Shown: positions 7,320-14,702 of the stretch, one piece after another
Position numbering within the stretch: the stretch's first letter is position 1
How the letters are laid out: every line of letters begins with the position of its first letter
NCBI GenBank assembly: GCA_021810575.1
Contig: JAJZIN010000006.1
Coordinates: forward strand, 1-40,952
DNA: 40,952 bases
Source of the DNA: Thermoplasmata archaeon
GTDB lineage: Archaea; Thermoplasmatota; Thermoplasmata; Thermoplasmatales; Thermoplasmataceae
Direction of reading: 5' to 3'
Made by a program: the position numbers and the translations under genes
Notes under the pieces: model-generated
What the model saw: only the letters and a program-made list of their open reading frames with translations
Database searches by the model: none
What the model was told of the DNA's origin: nothing

Positions 7320-7811
7320 TCAGCAAGTGTAGTAGACGTACACTTTCACATCAAGCGGACCTGTGTATGGGTGAGAAGGGGCTATGATGGTTATGTTAAA
7401 ATCAGTTGGTGTGGAAGGGAAAAATGTAAGGGGTAAGCCGTGCACCTGATAGATGAATCCTGGAGTCAGAGAGTACGCGTTAGTGAATGTCATAGAACAA
7501 TTTAGGTTGGAAGTGAATGGGTATGAACCGTTCACTGATGAGTCGGCTGCCATGCTGTAATTTCCTGGCATAAAATAAGTCCAGTTAGCACCCGTCTGCG
7601 GATCATAATAATGATAGTCTATGCCATTGACGTGAACATTTGAAGCCGATGACCCTTGAGAAGATTCATATTCCAGCAATGATAAGATCGCAATAAAAGC
7701 TAAGATTCCAAGCACGGTTCGAAACCGTGATCTTCCTTTCTTGGGTTCCAATACAGATTCTTTCTTTCCTTTCTCTCTGTCAAATTTCTGAACTCCTTCC
7801 TTTGCTGCCAA
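7320..7811 (-). CDS. Anchored extracellular protein, unknown function
   Basis: A 163-residue protein with a charged cytoplasmic N-terminus (about 1-32, many K/R/E), one transmembrane helix (about 33-46, VLGILAFIAILSLL) and an extracellular domain rich in N-glycosylation sequons (NWT, NYS, NGS, NCS, NIT). Two cysteines, in NCSMTF and at the very end (YYTC), could form a disulfide. The start is TTG at 7809-7811, supported by a GAGG sequence (7819-7822 on the plus strand as cctc) seven bases upstream. It follows the partition genes in the same direction after 29 nt. No family was recognised. Surface display on an element suggests cell contact or entry exclusion, but that is inference. Confidence 0.65.
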   Translation of the reverse strand: MAAKEGVQKFDREKGKKESVLEPKKGRSRFRTVLGILAFIAILSLLEYESSQGSSASNVHVNGIDYHYYDPQTGANWTYFMPGNYSMAADSSVNGSYPFTSNLNCSMTFTNAYSLTPGFIYQVHGLPLTFFPSTPTDFNITIIAPSHPYTGPLDVKVYVYYTC

Positions 7812-7831
7812 ACGCTCGCCTCAATATACCA

Positions 7832-7855
7832 AGTTAACCGCTACTTGGTTAACCG
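7832..7855. repeat. GTTAACCG repeats at the 3' end of the parB-like gene
   Basis: AGTTAACCGCTA (7832-7843) is followed by GGTTAACCG (7847-7855), overlapping the last codons of the small partition gene. The same 12-mer occurs in inverted orientation upstream of parA (8925-8936). The palindromic GTTAAC core is typical of a site bound by a dimeric ribbon-helix-helix protein. I read it as half of a candidate centromere (parS) or operator pair. Confidence 0.55.
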
Positions 7856-8116
7856 TTTTCTGATCTCGGTTTCCACGCTTTCCATGTCCTTGCCTTTCTC
7901 CTGTTCTATTCTGTCAAGGTCTGAACGCCACTTCTTTATCAAGTCATTAGAACCAAAGTACTTGGAGTATCTCCTGTAAGTCTCATACTGCTTCTCAGTT
8001 ACTTTGAATCCTACTGTCTTTGTGTATCGTTCTACTGCACCACTCGTTTCAGCACCGAGGTGAGAACTCTGTGGTATTAAGCTGTCCAATCCTCTCTTTT
8101 TGATATCTGCCATCAT
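7841..8116 (-). CDS. Small ParB-like (ribbon-helix-helix) partition protein
   Basis: A 91-residue protein translated directly after ParA; its ATG overlaps the ParA stop (ATGATG, with a second possible start at 8113 better spaced from GGTGA). Residues about 32-58 (KTVGFKVTEKQYETYRRYSK) have the pattern of a ribbon-helix-helix protein: a short beta strand, then two amphipathic helices. The rest is a charged helical tail. Many plasmids pair ParA with such a small site-specific DNA-binding protein instead of a classical ParB. Clustered GTTAAC palindromes on both sides of the pair are plausible binding sites. Direct homology to a named family was not recognised. Confidence 0.6.
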   Translation of the reverse strand: MMADIKKRGLDSLIPQSSHLGAETSGAVERYTKTVGFKVTEKQYETYRRYSKYFGSNDLIKKWRSDLDRIEQEKGKDMESVETEIRKRLTK

Positions 8117-8865
8117 TTCACCTTGAGCATTCTTTCAATTTCCTTTGCAAGTGCCATATATGACTTCGAAGCAGGTGCTGATTTTCGATACCTCACAATT
8201 GGAGAACCTGCCATTGTAGAATCTGTTATGGTCACATTCCTAGGTATGATTGTTTTGAGCAGGCTCTTCGAGTAGTGCTTCTTCACATCTTCAAGTACCT
8301 CCTTTGATGACTTAGTCCTGGAGTTGAACATCGTTATGACCATTCCGAGCAGTTTCAGGTTCCTAGAGAGCCTTGAATTCACGAGTTCTATGACTCTCAT
8401 GAGTTGCGTCAATCCCTCCAATGCAAAGAATTCAGCCTGCACTGGTATCAGAACGTAATCTGAGGCAACAAGCGAATTGATGGTGAATATTCCTAGGCTG
8501 GGCGGGGTATCTATTATAACATAGTCATATTTCCTGGCTATTCTCTTGAGCTCATTATCCAGGATGTACTCACGGCCAATCTTTCCAGTAAGCTCTACCT
8601 CGGCACCTGCGAGGTCAATGGTGCTGGGCACGATGTCGATTCCGTCCTTTCTGATTATGGATTCCTCAATCCTGCCATTGAGCATTACATCGTATATTGT
8701 GTGCTTCTGGGCTGCCTTGTTGATACCAAAGTGGGTGGTAAGATTTCCCTGCGGGTCAATATCGACCAGGAGCACTTTGTGCCTTTGCGATAGCAATGCT
8801 CCCAGATTAGCTGCAGTAGTAGTCTTACCGCAGCCTCCCTTCTGGTTGGCAATTGAGATTATCAT
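8113..8865 (-). CDS. parA: ParA-type partition ATPase
   Basis: A 250-residue deviant Walker A ATPase of the ParA/Soj family, which segregates low-copy replicons. Motifs are KGGCGKTT (9-16), LLVDIDPQGNLT (Walker A' region) and VIIDTPPSLG (Walker B). The open frame extends to 9078, but ParA proteins begin just before the Walker motif, and the ATG at 8863-8865 gives MIISIANQKGG. A TATA-like ACTTATAA (about 8887-8894) lies about 25 nt upstream of this ATG, supporting a leaderless transcript and this start. Just behind the TATA are GGTTAACC (8901-8908) and GGTTAGCGGTTAAC (8922-8935), likely operators. The gene overlaps its small DNA-binding partner downstream. Confidence 0.93.
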   Translation of the reverse strand: MIISIANQKGGCGKTTTAANLGALLSQRHKVLLVDIDPQGNLTTHFGINKAAQKHTIYDVMLNGRIEESIIRKDGIDIVPSTIDLAGAEVELTGKIGREYILDNELKRIARKYDYVIIDTPPSLGIFTINSLVASDYVLIPVQAEFFALEGLTQLMRVIELVNSRLSRNLKLLGMVITMFNSRTKSSKEVLEDVKKHYSKSLLKTIIPRNVTITDSTMAGSPIVRYRKSAPASKSYMALAKEIERMLKVK

Positions 8866-8885
8866 TACTGAATCTTGGAAGCAAA

Positions 8886-8936
8886 GAGTTATAAGTTTAT
8901 GGTTAACCTGCATGGAGTAACGGTTAGCGGTTAACT
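8886..8936 (-). promoter_or_regulatory. parA promoter with GTTAAC operators
   Basis: A TATA-like box (about 8887-8894 on the minus strand) is followed upstream by the perfect palindrome GGTTAACC (8901-8908) and by CGGTTAGCGGTTAACT (8921-8936). The latter contains the 12-mer TAGCGGTTAACT, the reverse complement of a sequence at the 3' end of the parB-like gene (7832-7843). The placement next to the promoter suggests autoregulation by the partition proteins, possibly doubling as the centromere. Confidence 0.6.
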
Positions 8937-9010
8937 GTCTGAAAAGCAGGTTATTTATTTCTTCGTATTGATTGAATGTTAGTCGATGTTGCGAGTGTTT
9001 AGTGATATGA

Positions 9011-9904
9011 ATGAGTAACAAAACAAACGATAAACTACCAATTCTTCTGTCCTCCGTTACTCTTGTAATTGTCGTCATTTTACTTATTTTCTTAATTTTT
9101 AGAGGCCCTGGAAAACCCGTTATTATTCCAACTGCTACGACTACTATAAGTCAATCAGGTCAGGAGATAGGTCCCTCTGCAAATTCCAGCGTAATATTAT
9201 CAAAAGGACATGTTTCATCCTTAACCAGTTTTTTTGGAGTCTATGATGTGGAGTTTAATGCTAGCAGTGGGCAAACAGTTAGCGGAGCATTTTCATCGAC
9301 AAGACCATTGGATTTCTACATAATGACTCCAGCAGAATATCAAACTTACATTGGTGATGTTCCCCTTGACAGTTTAATTTCAGACAGTGGAGAGGTTTGG
9401 GATATGTTTGGTGGAATTACTTATTTGGATAACTTGATATTGCCATCCTACAACGGTACTGTGTCGAATTACAGTGTGACTGGCGCGTTCGAGTCGAATC
9501 GTCCAACAACATTCTATATCCTTACACCCAGCGAGTATTCTAACTATGACCTATATGATCAGATAAATGGTTACGTTTACGCCACACCGAGTGGATTTAG
9601 TTCTGAAATCTCTATCAACGCCAGAATAAAGCCGGGAGCCTATTACTTTGTTTTGTACTCTCCAGGGGCTGGTTATAATGACACCACATTTTCATATCAC
9701 AATACTACAGCTATAATCGAAATGCCGATAACTGTCTCCCCAGAATATTCTCTTGCCAGTATCTACAATTCAACGCAATCTGAGAATAATAGTTTCACTG
9801 CATATCTCCCTTCAGCCGGACCCTATTATCTTGTTTGGGAGTACGATAATGCTTCTGGTGGTGGAGCAGCTCTGCAGGTAACTAAAACTATCAAACTAAA
9901 CTGA
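9011..9904 (+). CDS. Single-pass surface protein with two internal beta-domain repeats
   Basis: A 297-residue protein with one transmembrane helix near the N-terminus (about 11-30) and a long extracellular part with many N-glycosylation sequons. Two internal repeats are visible, VSGAFSSTRPLDFYIMTPAEY (split across about 89-110) and VTGAFESNRPTTFYILTPSEY (about 156-177). The C-terminus (GPYYLVWEYDNASGGGAALQ) resembles the end of the same type of beta-sandwich, similar to GOLD-like or pre-peptidase-like domains in secreted archaeal proteins. The ATG at 9011 begins a typical positively charged signal-anchor. It is divergent from parA and followed after 7 nt by a membrane microprotein. A role in surface adhesion or element-specific cell contact is inference only. 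Confidence 0.7.
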   Translation: MSNKTNDKLPILLSSVTLVIVVILLIFLIFRGPGKPVIIPTATTTISQSGQEIGPSANSSVILSKGHVSSLTSFFGVYDVEFNASSGQTVSGAFSSTRPLDFYIMTPAEYQTYIGDVPLDSLISDSGEVWDMFGGITYLDNLILPSYNGTVSNYSVTGAFESNRPTTFYILTPSEYSNYDLYDQINGYVYATPSGFSSEISINARIKPGAYYFVLYSPGAGYNDTTFSYHNTTAIIEMPITVSPEYSLASIYNSTQSENNSFTAYLPSAGPYYLVWEYDNASGGGAALQVTKTIKLN

Positions 9905-9911
9905 TGATATT

Positions 9912-10004
9912 ATGTCTAAAAGAGATTTTTGGCAAGTAGTTGGAGCGCTAATTGCACTGTTTTTTATTATTTGGGCCGTTTCATACGCCCTTAGAGTTAT
10001 CTGA
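9912..10004 (+). CDS. 30-aa single-pass membrane microprotein
   Basis: A 30-codon frame starting ATG at 9912, seven bases after the surface-protein stop, and ending TGA at 10002-10004. A charged N-terminus (MSKRDFWQ) precedes a hydrophobic helix (about 10-28, GALIALFFIIWAVSYAL). Its last 24 nt overlap the 3' end of the convergent HerA-like gene. The TGATGAT just upstream could act as a weak ribosome-binding site. The sequence is a clean membrane segment rather than random coding, and the spacing suggests cotranslation with the surface protein. No family is known to me. Confidence 0.5.
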   Translation: MSKRDFWQVVGALIALFFIIWAVSYALRVI

Positions 10005-11765
10005 TCGTATAGGTTCTGTCAACATTTCCTTTAGTGAATCCAAAGTCATCACCATAGTCCGCTCTCCAAGCCCTTGATACTTGTCAATTAGTTCTTTGTT
10101 GGGAACGATTATCACCACTCTCAGGTTCGTTCCTGCAATCCTTTCCTTCAGGTCTTCCATGCTGTGCTTCAGGCCAGTCTCAATCTCAACCATGAAGAAG
10201 TCTGTTTCAATATCGAAGGCACCTCTCTCTCCAGTTGTGGATATCCTGTTTATCGATACACCAAGTTCTGTTAGAATGTCAACAGCCTGAGACTGCATTC
10301 CTGTGTGCAAATTTGATAAATTTGGGCTTTTGGAATAATACATCACAATGGGCTTTCCGTCCCTGAGATACTTCACCCTGCTGACTTCGTTGTTGTTCTT
10401 TAGCTCTTCCAATACCGACTTTATTTTCAGCTTTGCCTGATCTTTGTCTATGCCATACTTTGCAGATATTTCCTTTCCCATCTCCGTTGCATAAGACATC
10501 CTCTCTCTCAGAATACGAAGAACCTCCTCCTTATAGTCGATCTCCTTCCCTCTCCCTCCGGCTTCCTCTTCCATCCTTGCTTCTTTGACCTCTGCAAGAA
10601 TCCTTGGCGATTCCTTGTATTCAGTGCCGTCGGGTATGTATGTCATAACGGGTGCGAATGCCTGGCTCTCAGGGAATTCAATGTCCGTAAACTGTTTGGG
10701 CTGCAGCACAGAGACAGAATATCTCACAAGCTGATTGTATGATAGCATCTGAAGGTCAGCATCACCGAGCCTGAAGGTGAACTTTGTCCCGAAATTTGCC
10801 CTCATTTCCGGCAGTATATCAATGAGATTCTGCGTTATGATCCAGAGCATTCCCTTGTCCCTTATCTCTCTGGACATAACATCGAGGATGGTGTGGTATG
10901 ACTTGGTGAGCCTGTGTGCCTCGTCTATGCAGATGAGCACATCCTTCCTTATCCTGGATTCCATTTCCCTGTAGATCTGCCTGAGCATTAGCTCGGCGTA
11001 GAAGTTCTGGGACTGCTTTGTCGGCAGTGTGGAGAAGTCGAACACTGTGCTTTCGTTCGCAAGGTCGACGTTTCCCATGTCCTCCACTACCAGCGATTTA
11101 ACATTCTGCTCTATCGCGTTCAGCGTTTCGACCTGGTTCTTTGATGCTGTTCTCCTCTTTTCCCCGATGGTTTTCATGAAGCTCTTCCAGTCAGAACTCT
11201 GGGAAGCGATCTCCTGCAGGAATGCAGGCGTTTGCTGTAGCTGTATGCCTGAGCTGACCTTCTCCCCGAAGAATGCCGTCATGTACGATTCCGAGAAGGC
11301 GTTTATGTCCCTGAATGGATTTGGCAGGCACTGCTTTGCTTCTATTACCGGTATGCCCAGGTGAACCTCATGGTCATCGGGCTTGAATGAGAATATGATC
11401 CTCTGCCTGTCCTCAAATCTCCTCAGAAGGTGCATTGTCAGGTAGCTCTTGCCCTGACCGGACACTCCTGTTATTGACACGTTCCTGTTGCCCTTGTGCT
11501 CTATGTAATCCCTGAGATCAGTCGCCTTGGGAGAGCATTCCTCCCTCCTGAACTTTCCTCTTTCCACATCGGGTATGATGTTGTAGGCAAGCGCCGTATG
11601 ACCGGCAAATCTTCTCAATCTCCCTGAGAGGTCATAGAACAGCCTCTGCTCATTTCTGATTGGAAGCTCTATGAGTGGCTTTGACAGTACGCGCCTTGCG
11701 TTTATAAGCTCTGAAAAGCCATATTCCCTCATAATCGTATTCTGGCTTTCCAAATATTTATTCAT
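9981..11765 (-). CDS. HerA-like ATPase with winged-helix and nuclease-like C-terminal domains
   Basis: A 594-residue ATPase of the HerA/VirB4/FtsK superfamily, which pumps DNA or drives transfer and packaging. Walker A is GVSGQGKS (100-107), followed by IIFSFKPDDHEVH; Walker B is VLICIDEAHRL (276-286), followed by MLWIITQNL. A winged-helix region (about 408-475, EISAKYGIDKDQAKLKIKSV) and a C-terminal restriction-endonuclease-like segment (about 490-575) follow. The latter contains FDIETDFFMVEIETG, which resembles the D...ExE/K strand pair of PD-(D/E)xK folds with a non-canonical lysine position. It closes the integrase operon and follows a multi-pass membrane protein by 6 nt. A DNA-transfer or pumping motor of the element is the most likely role. 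Confidence 0.8.
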   Translation of the reverse strand: MNKYLESQNTIMREYGFSELINARRVLSKPLIELPIRNEQRLFYDLSGRLRRFAGHTALAYNIIPDVERGKFRREECSPKATDLRDYIEHKGNRNVSITGVSGQGKSYLTMHLLRRFEDRQRIIFSFKPDDHEVHLGIPVIEAKQCLPNPFRDINAFSESYMTAFFGEKVSSGIQLQQTPAFLQEIASQSSDWKSFMKTIGEKRRTASKNQVETLNAIEQNVKSLVVEDMGNVDLANESTVFDFSTLPTKQSQNFYAELMLRQIYREMESRIRKDVLICIDEAHRLTKSYHTILDVMSREIRDKGMLWIITQNLIDILPEMRANFGTKFTFRLGDADLQMLSYNQLVRYSVSVLQPKQFTDIEFPESQAFAPVMTYIPDGTEYKESPRILAEVKEARMEEEAGGRGKEIDYKEEVLRILRERMSYATEMGKEISAKYGIDKDQAKLKIKSVLEELKNNNEVSRVKYLRDGKPIVMYYSKSPNLSNLHTGMQSQAVDILTELGVSINRISTTGERGAFDIETDFFMVEIETGLKHSMEDLKERIAGTNLRVVIIVPNKELIDKYQGLGERTMVMTLDSLKEMLTEPIRSDNSKGV

Positions 11766-11771
11766 ATCCCG

Positions 11772-12176
11772 CTACCTTTTTACAACATACCGTCTGTGAA
11801 GGTTCAGCGTTACCGTGTAGTGTTCCACCTTTACTGTGCGAGTTTCTATCAGGTAAATGAGGATTATAGCTCCGATGATTACAGCGAGAATTATGCTGTT
11901 CTCAAAGCCAAGGGCAAGGTAGATCAGATATGCCGGAATGCCGAATATTACGGCAAAGATGAAGATATACACGAGAAGAATAAGAGCGCAGTATAACAGG
12001 ACAAGAGCTCCCACGAATGCCAATATGAAGCCTGCCGTTCCTATTGTCTCGTAGAATATGTTGCCGGACATCGTCATGGCAAAGAGGAGAGACCAGAAAC
12101 CCTGCCATACCAGACCCGACATGAATAATGCAACCGAGGCGATCAGGAATCCAAATGTAATAGCGTCCTCGTCCAT
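11772..12176 (-). CDS. Multi-pass membrane protein, unknown function
   Basis: A 134-residue, very hydrophobic protein with about four transmembrane helices (roughly 7-27, 29-48, 50-80 and 93-112) and a short basic C-terminal tail (TVTLNLHRRYVVKR). It lies 6 nt before the HerA-like ATPase and 3 nt after a small unknown gene, all in one direction, so it is almost certainly in the same operon. A small membrane protein next to a HerA/VirB4-like motor suggests a membrane pore or anchor for DNA transfer, but no homologous family was recognised. Two overlapping frames in this stretch appear to be shadows. Confidence 0.7.
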   Translation of the reverse strand: MDEDAITFGFLIASVALFMSGLVWQGFWSLLFAMTMSGNIFYETIGTAGFILAFVGALVLLYCALILLVYIFIFAVIFGIPAYLIYLALGFENSIILAVIIGAIILIYLIETRTVKVEHYTVTLNLHRRYVVKR

Positions 12177-12179
12177 GAT

Positions 12180-12542
12180 TCACCTCTGTGCCCTGAACCT
12201 TCTGTTTGGCGTTAGGGTGGCCGATATGGATGCCTCTTCACGCTTGAATATCAGCCCCCGTCTGGTTATCACGAGATCCATCCTCAGTACGGGATTTGAT
12301 TCGTATTCGACGTAGCTGATGTCAGGATTACGCTCCATGAACTCCCGGATTGCAGCAATTTGCCTCCTGTCTTCAAGCTCGTAACGGTTAACCGTATTTT
12401 CGATGACCGTTTCCTGAAGCCTCTCTATGGTGCCTTTTCTTTCTGGTTTTGCTATCTCGTATCGCACAATTTCAGGCTGGGAACCTTCAAAATAAGCGCG
12501 TTCCTCGCCATCGTTTACCGAACTCATTTTCATCCTCTTCAT
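12180..12542 (-). CDS. Small soluble protein, unknown function
   Basis: A 120-residue charged protein without membrane segments or cysteines. The middle (about 40-75) is predicted helical with alternating E/R residues; the C-terminal third (VLRMDLVITRRGLIFKREEA) looks like beta strands, ending in a basic tail. Its first ATG (12542) overlaps the preceding stop by four bases; a second ATG at 12527 has a GAGG six bases upstream and is a possible alternative. It lies between a 63-68-residue gene and the membrane protein in the integrase-HerA operon. A palindrome CGGTTAACCG (12385-12394) falls inside the gene and matches the par sites. No family recognised. Confidence 0.6.
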   Translation of the reverse strand: MKRMKMSSVNDGEERAYFEGSQPEIVRYEIAKPERKGTIERLQETVIENTVNRYELEDRRQIAAIREFMERNPDISYVEYESNPVLRMDLVITRRGLIFKREEASISATLTPNRRFRAQR

Positions 12543-12730
12543 CTCTTCTCACTCCCTTCTCTTTGCAGGAGGGCAAGCCATGTGCCGGTCTTGCCGATCA
12601 ACTCTTCCAAGCTAATCGAATCCGGCTCAGCAAGTAGGATTGGGGTCAAGGCGTTGTTTGGGAATCTTTCTGTAAAATTCCGCTTCAGACCGGATATTGA
12701 TATTTTTCCAGCAGTTTTGCCTTCCTGCAT
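12539..12730 (-). CDS. Small protein, unknown function
   Basis: A 63-residue protein beginning at the ATG at 12728-12730; an in-frame TTG five codons upstream (12745) would give 68 residues. It has a basic first half (GKISISGLKRNFTERF) and an acidic middle (LAEPDSISLEELIGK). Its stop overlaps the next gene's ATG (ATGA), which supports translation. No family, membrane segment or metal-binding motif is visible. Confidence 0.5.
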   Translation of the reverse strand: MQEGKTAGKISISGLKRNFTERFPNNALTPILLAEPDSISLEELIGKTGTWLALLQREGSEKR

Positions 12731-12781
12731 AAACAAATAATGCAATTCTTGGTATTGTATCGTTTTAGATACCTTTCAGAA

Positions 12782-13309
12782 TCAGAAGGCGATGTAGCTT
12801 TTCATTGAGTTTTTGTGTTTAAAACTGCAGCTCGGGCATTCCCACTTTATTGTTTCAACCAGCGTGAATGGATGCCCCTTTTCGTAATGCTTGAAGGTTC
12901 TGTTATACTCGGGCTTTATTCCTTTATTACCGCACTGTGGGCAGTCTATAGCGAGGACTTTTTCGAAGTCATCTTTCTCCATTGCAAGAACAAAGGGGAA
13001 AAACTTGCTCTCTTTTATGAGCTTCCATTTCAGGTTAGGATCATTTTCCACCATTGAAACATAGATTCTATTGCTGTCTATCTCAAGGTGTTCATGGTCA
13101 TCTTTGTTTCGGATAAATTTGAACAGGTACCCATTTTTCATTAGCTCGGCAATGTGCTTGTCTATTGTTTTATGCGACATCTTTCCTTTCAGATCTGTAT
13201 AGAGGTCAGAAACTCGCACATCCTTGGGAGCATCACGGATTGTGTTAACTATAATTTCGCATCGTTTGCAGTTCAGAATGAAATCGATGGGACAGTTTCT
13301 GCAGGTCAA
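12782..13309 (-). CDS. Winged-helix regulator with two zinc-binding motifs
   Basis: A 175-residue protein. The N-terminus has two CxxC pairs (C3/C6 and C14/C17), the middle (about 20-85) is a winged-helix DNA-binding domain (VSDLYTDLKGKMSHKTIDKHIAELMKNGYL), and the C-terminus is a zinc ribbon with C123/C126 and C158/C161. The design is that of a sequence-specific regulator or a DNA-associated factor. It begins 16 nt after the integrase stop and stands at the front of the HerA operon, so it may control integration or transfer genes. The target is unknown. Confidence 0.72.
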   Translation of the reverse strand: MTCRNCPIDFILNCKRCEIIVNTIRDAPKDVRVSDLYTDLKGKMSHKTIDKHIAELMKNGYLFKFIRNKDDHEHLEIDSNRIYVSMVENDPNLKWKLIKESKFFPFVLAMEKDDFEKVLAIDCPQCGNKGIKPEYNRTFKHYEKGHPFTLVETIKWECPSCSFKHKNSMKSYIAF

Positions 13310-13324
13310 GAATAATCACTGCTG

Positions 13325-14614
13325 TTAGAAGGGCAGTTTCATTATGGCCTTGCCGTTGGGCAAAACTGCCTGGAACTCGTAACCTTCGCCAAGGAGCTTC
13401 TCTATCTCGTTCATTGGCACAAGCCTCTGTTTAGAGCCGTTGCTTGCCATTGCACCTGTAACCTTGTTTCTGAGGAGCTTCTGGAATTCCTCGTTTGTTA
13501 TCTCAGCAAGATTGATCCTCTCGATTTCATCCTGCTTGTAACCCACTGCGGAAAGAAGCTGCTGCTGCAGGTATAATCTTGCATTGTCTTCTGATACCTC
13601 GTTCATCCTTGTCTCCATATATTTGAGACACTTTTCGTATGACTGCCTCATCTCCTCGATCATATCAGGCGGCAATCGTTTGTTTGTTGAATAACGGGCC
13701 TCAATGTCGCCCTTGTGCCCCATGACGAACTGCCTCCAGGGATGCGATATCAGTCCCTTCGATTCTGCTATATCCAGTGCTGTTGAGAAATATGCTCTCA
13801 GCACATAGGGTCGCATCTTAAGGCCTGCCAATTCTATAGCATCCCTAACATCCCTTGTTACAAGGGTTGTTCTCAGAAATGCATTCTTCTTGACTCCGCG
13901 AACGTCGAACTGCAGCAATGGGGATTCGTATTTTAGCTCCTCGCCCTGCTTTCTTCTCTCTTCCAGATATTCCTTGATGTATGTGGCACCTTCCTCTCCT
14001 ATAAAGGAGAAATACTGGTGCCTTGCTTTGCTTAATTTCTGTTTGACCACTATCAATGCTGGAATCTTATCAAATGTTATTTCATCCGATATGTGCAAAT
14101 CCTTGATATCTCCAAGCTTCAAACCGTCTGTGCCCTCGTAATCGCCAAGTGATTCCGGTCTTAAGCCTGAGAATGCCATAATGGCTATTGCGACCCTGCC
14201 TCTTGACGTTGCTTTTCTCAATATCCTTGCCAATTCCTCCTTGCTTGGGACCCTTTCGTTAGCAATTGTAGGCGTTTCATTTTCTCCAGATATGTTAACT
14301 GTTAACTGCAAACGGATATCGTTAAACTTCAGCCATGATAAAATGACCTTCTTGAATCTCGCGATATATGAACCAGCTTTGCCTTCACTCTCCATTTTCC
14401 TTACAAAATCTGCAAATGAGTATCTGAATTCCTTCTCGTTTTCCGTTGCCTTTCTCAATATTTCCTTTGGATTTGTACTGTTAATTTCACAGTAATGGCC
14501 AAGGTTTCTCAATGCTACTGTAGCGGTCAATACAGATTTTGCCTTAAGGTTCTCAAACCATCTCCTTACGTCCTCATCCAAAAGCAGTTCCTGATACTTC
14601 GGCTGCATTGTCAT
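13325..14614 (-). CDS. Tyrosine integrase (archaeal Xer/pNOB8-like)
   Basis: A 429-residue tyrosine recombinase. A SAM-like arm-binding N-terminal domain (about 10-105) precedes the catalytic domain: R152 (SGLRPES), a basic strand around K192-K196, YVLR with R273, H300 in FVMGHK, and nucleophile Y308 (EARYS). The HxxR box has Y270 in place of histidine. An unusual tail of about 120 residues follows the catalytic tyrosine, with a helical segment and an end (GYEFQAVLPNGKAIMKLPF) that I know from other archaeal integrases. The gene is intact, not split by integration as in SSV-type elements. It starts about 50 nt from the 3' end of tRNA-Ala, the expected target of such enzymes. Confidence 0.92.
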   Translation of the reverse strand: MTMQPKYQELLLDEDVRRWFENLKAKSVLTATVALRNLGHYCEINSTNPKEILRKATENEKEFRYSFADFVRKMESEGKAGSYIARFKKVILSWLKFNDIRLQLTVNISGENETPTIANERVPSKEELARILRKATSRGRVAIAIMAFSGLRPESLGDYEGTDGLKLGDIKDLHISDEITFDKIPALIVVKQKLSKARHQYFSFIGEEGATYIKEYLEERRKQGEELKYESPLLQFDVRGVKKNAFLRTTLVTRDVRDAIELAGLKMRPYVLRAYFSTALDIAESKGLISHPWRQFVMGHKGDIEARYSTNKRLPPDMIEEMRQSYEKCLKYMETRMNEVSEDNARLYLQQQLLSAVGYKQDEIERINLAEITNEEFQKLLRNKVTGAMASNGSKQRLVPMNEIEKLLGEGYEFQAVLPNGKAIMKLPF

Positions 14615-14663
14615 AACTATACAATCGATAATGGAATAAAAAGTATTCGATTAATAGATTAAA

Positions 14664-14702
14664 TGGACCGGTCGGGATTTGAACCCGAGGCCTCCTGCTT
14701 GC
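14664..14702. other. Probable integration site (attL/attR) in the tRNA-Ala 3' half
   Basis: Archaeal tyrosine integrases of this type usually recombine within the 3' half of a tRNA gene, between the anticodon and the 3' end. The intact integrase lies immediately beyond this end, and everything to its left is plasmid-like while everything to its right is chromosomal. The duplicated att copy was not found within 1-14,660, so the other boundary probably lies left of the window or the duplicate is short. Confidence 0.6.

Noticed and set aside
8866..9078. N-terminal extension of ParA to 9078
   Set aside because: The extra 71 residues lack any domain character and cover the promoter and GTTAAC palindromes. 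ParA proteins start just before the Walker motif.
11902..12183. A 93-codon minus-strand frame overlapping the membrane protein
   Set aside because: It is an out-of-frame shadow rich in G/R/H; the overlapping hydrophobic frame has a coherent helix pattern and operon spacing.
12385..12394. CGGTTAACCG as a further partition site
   Set aside because: It lies inside a coding region, and GTTAAC also occurs on the chromosomal side (for example near 24,217), so a single copy is not evidence on its own.
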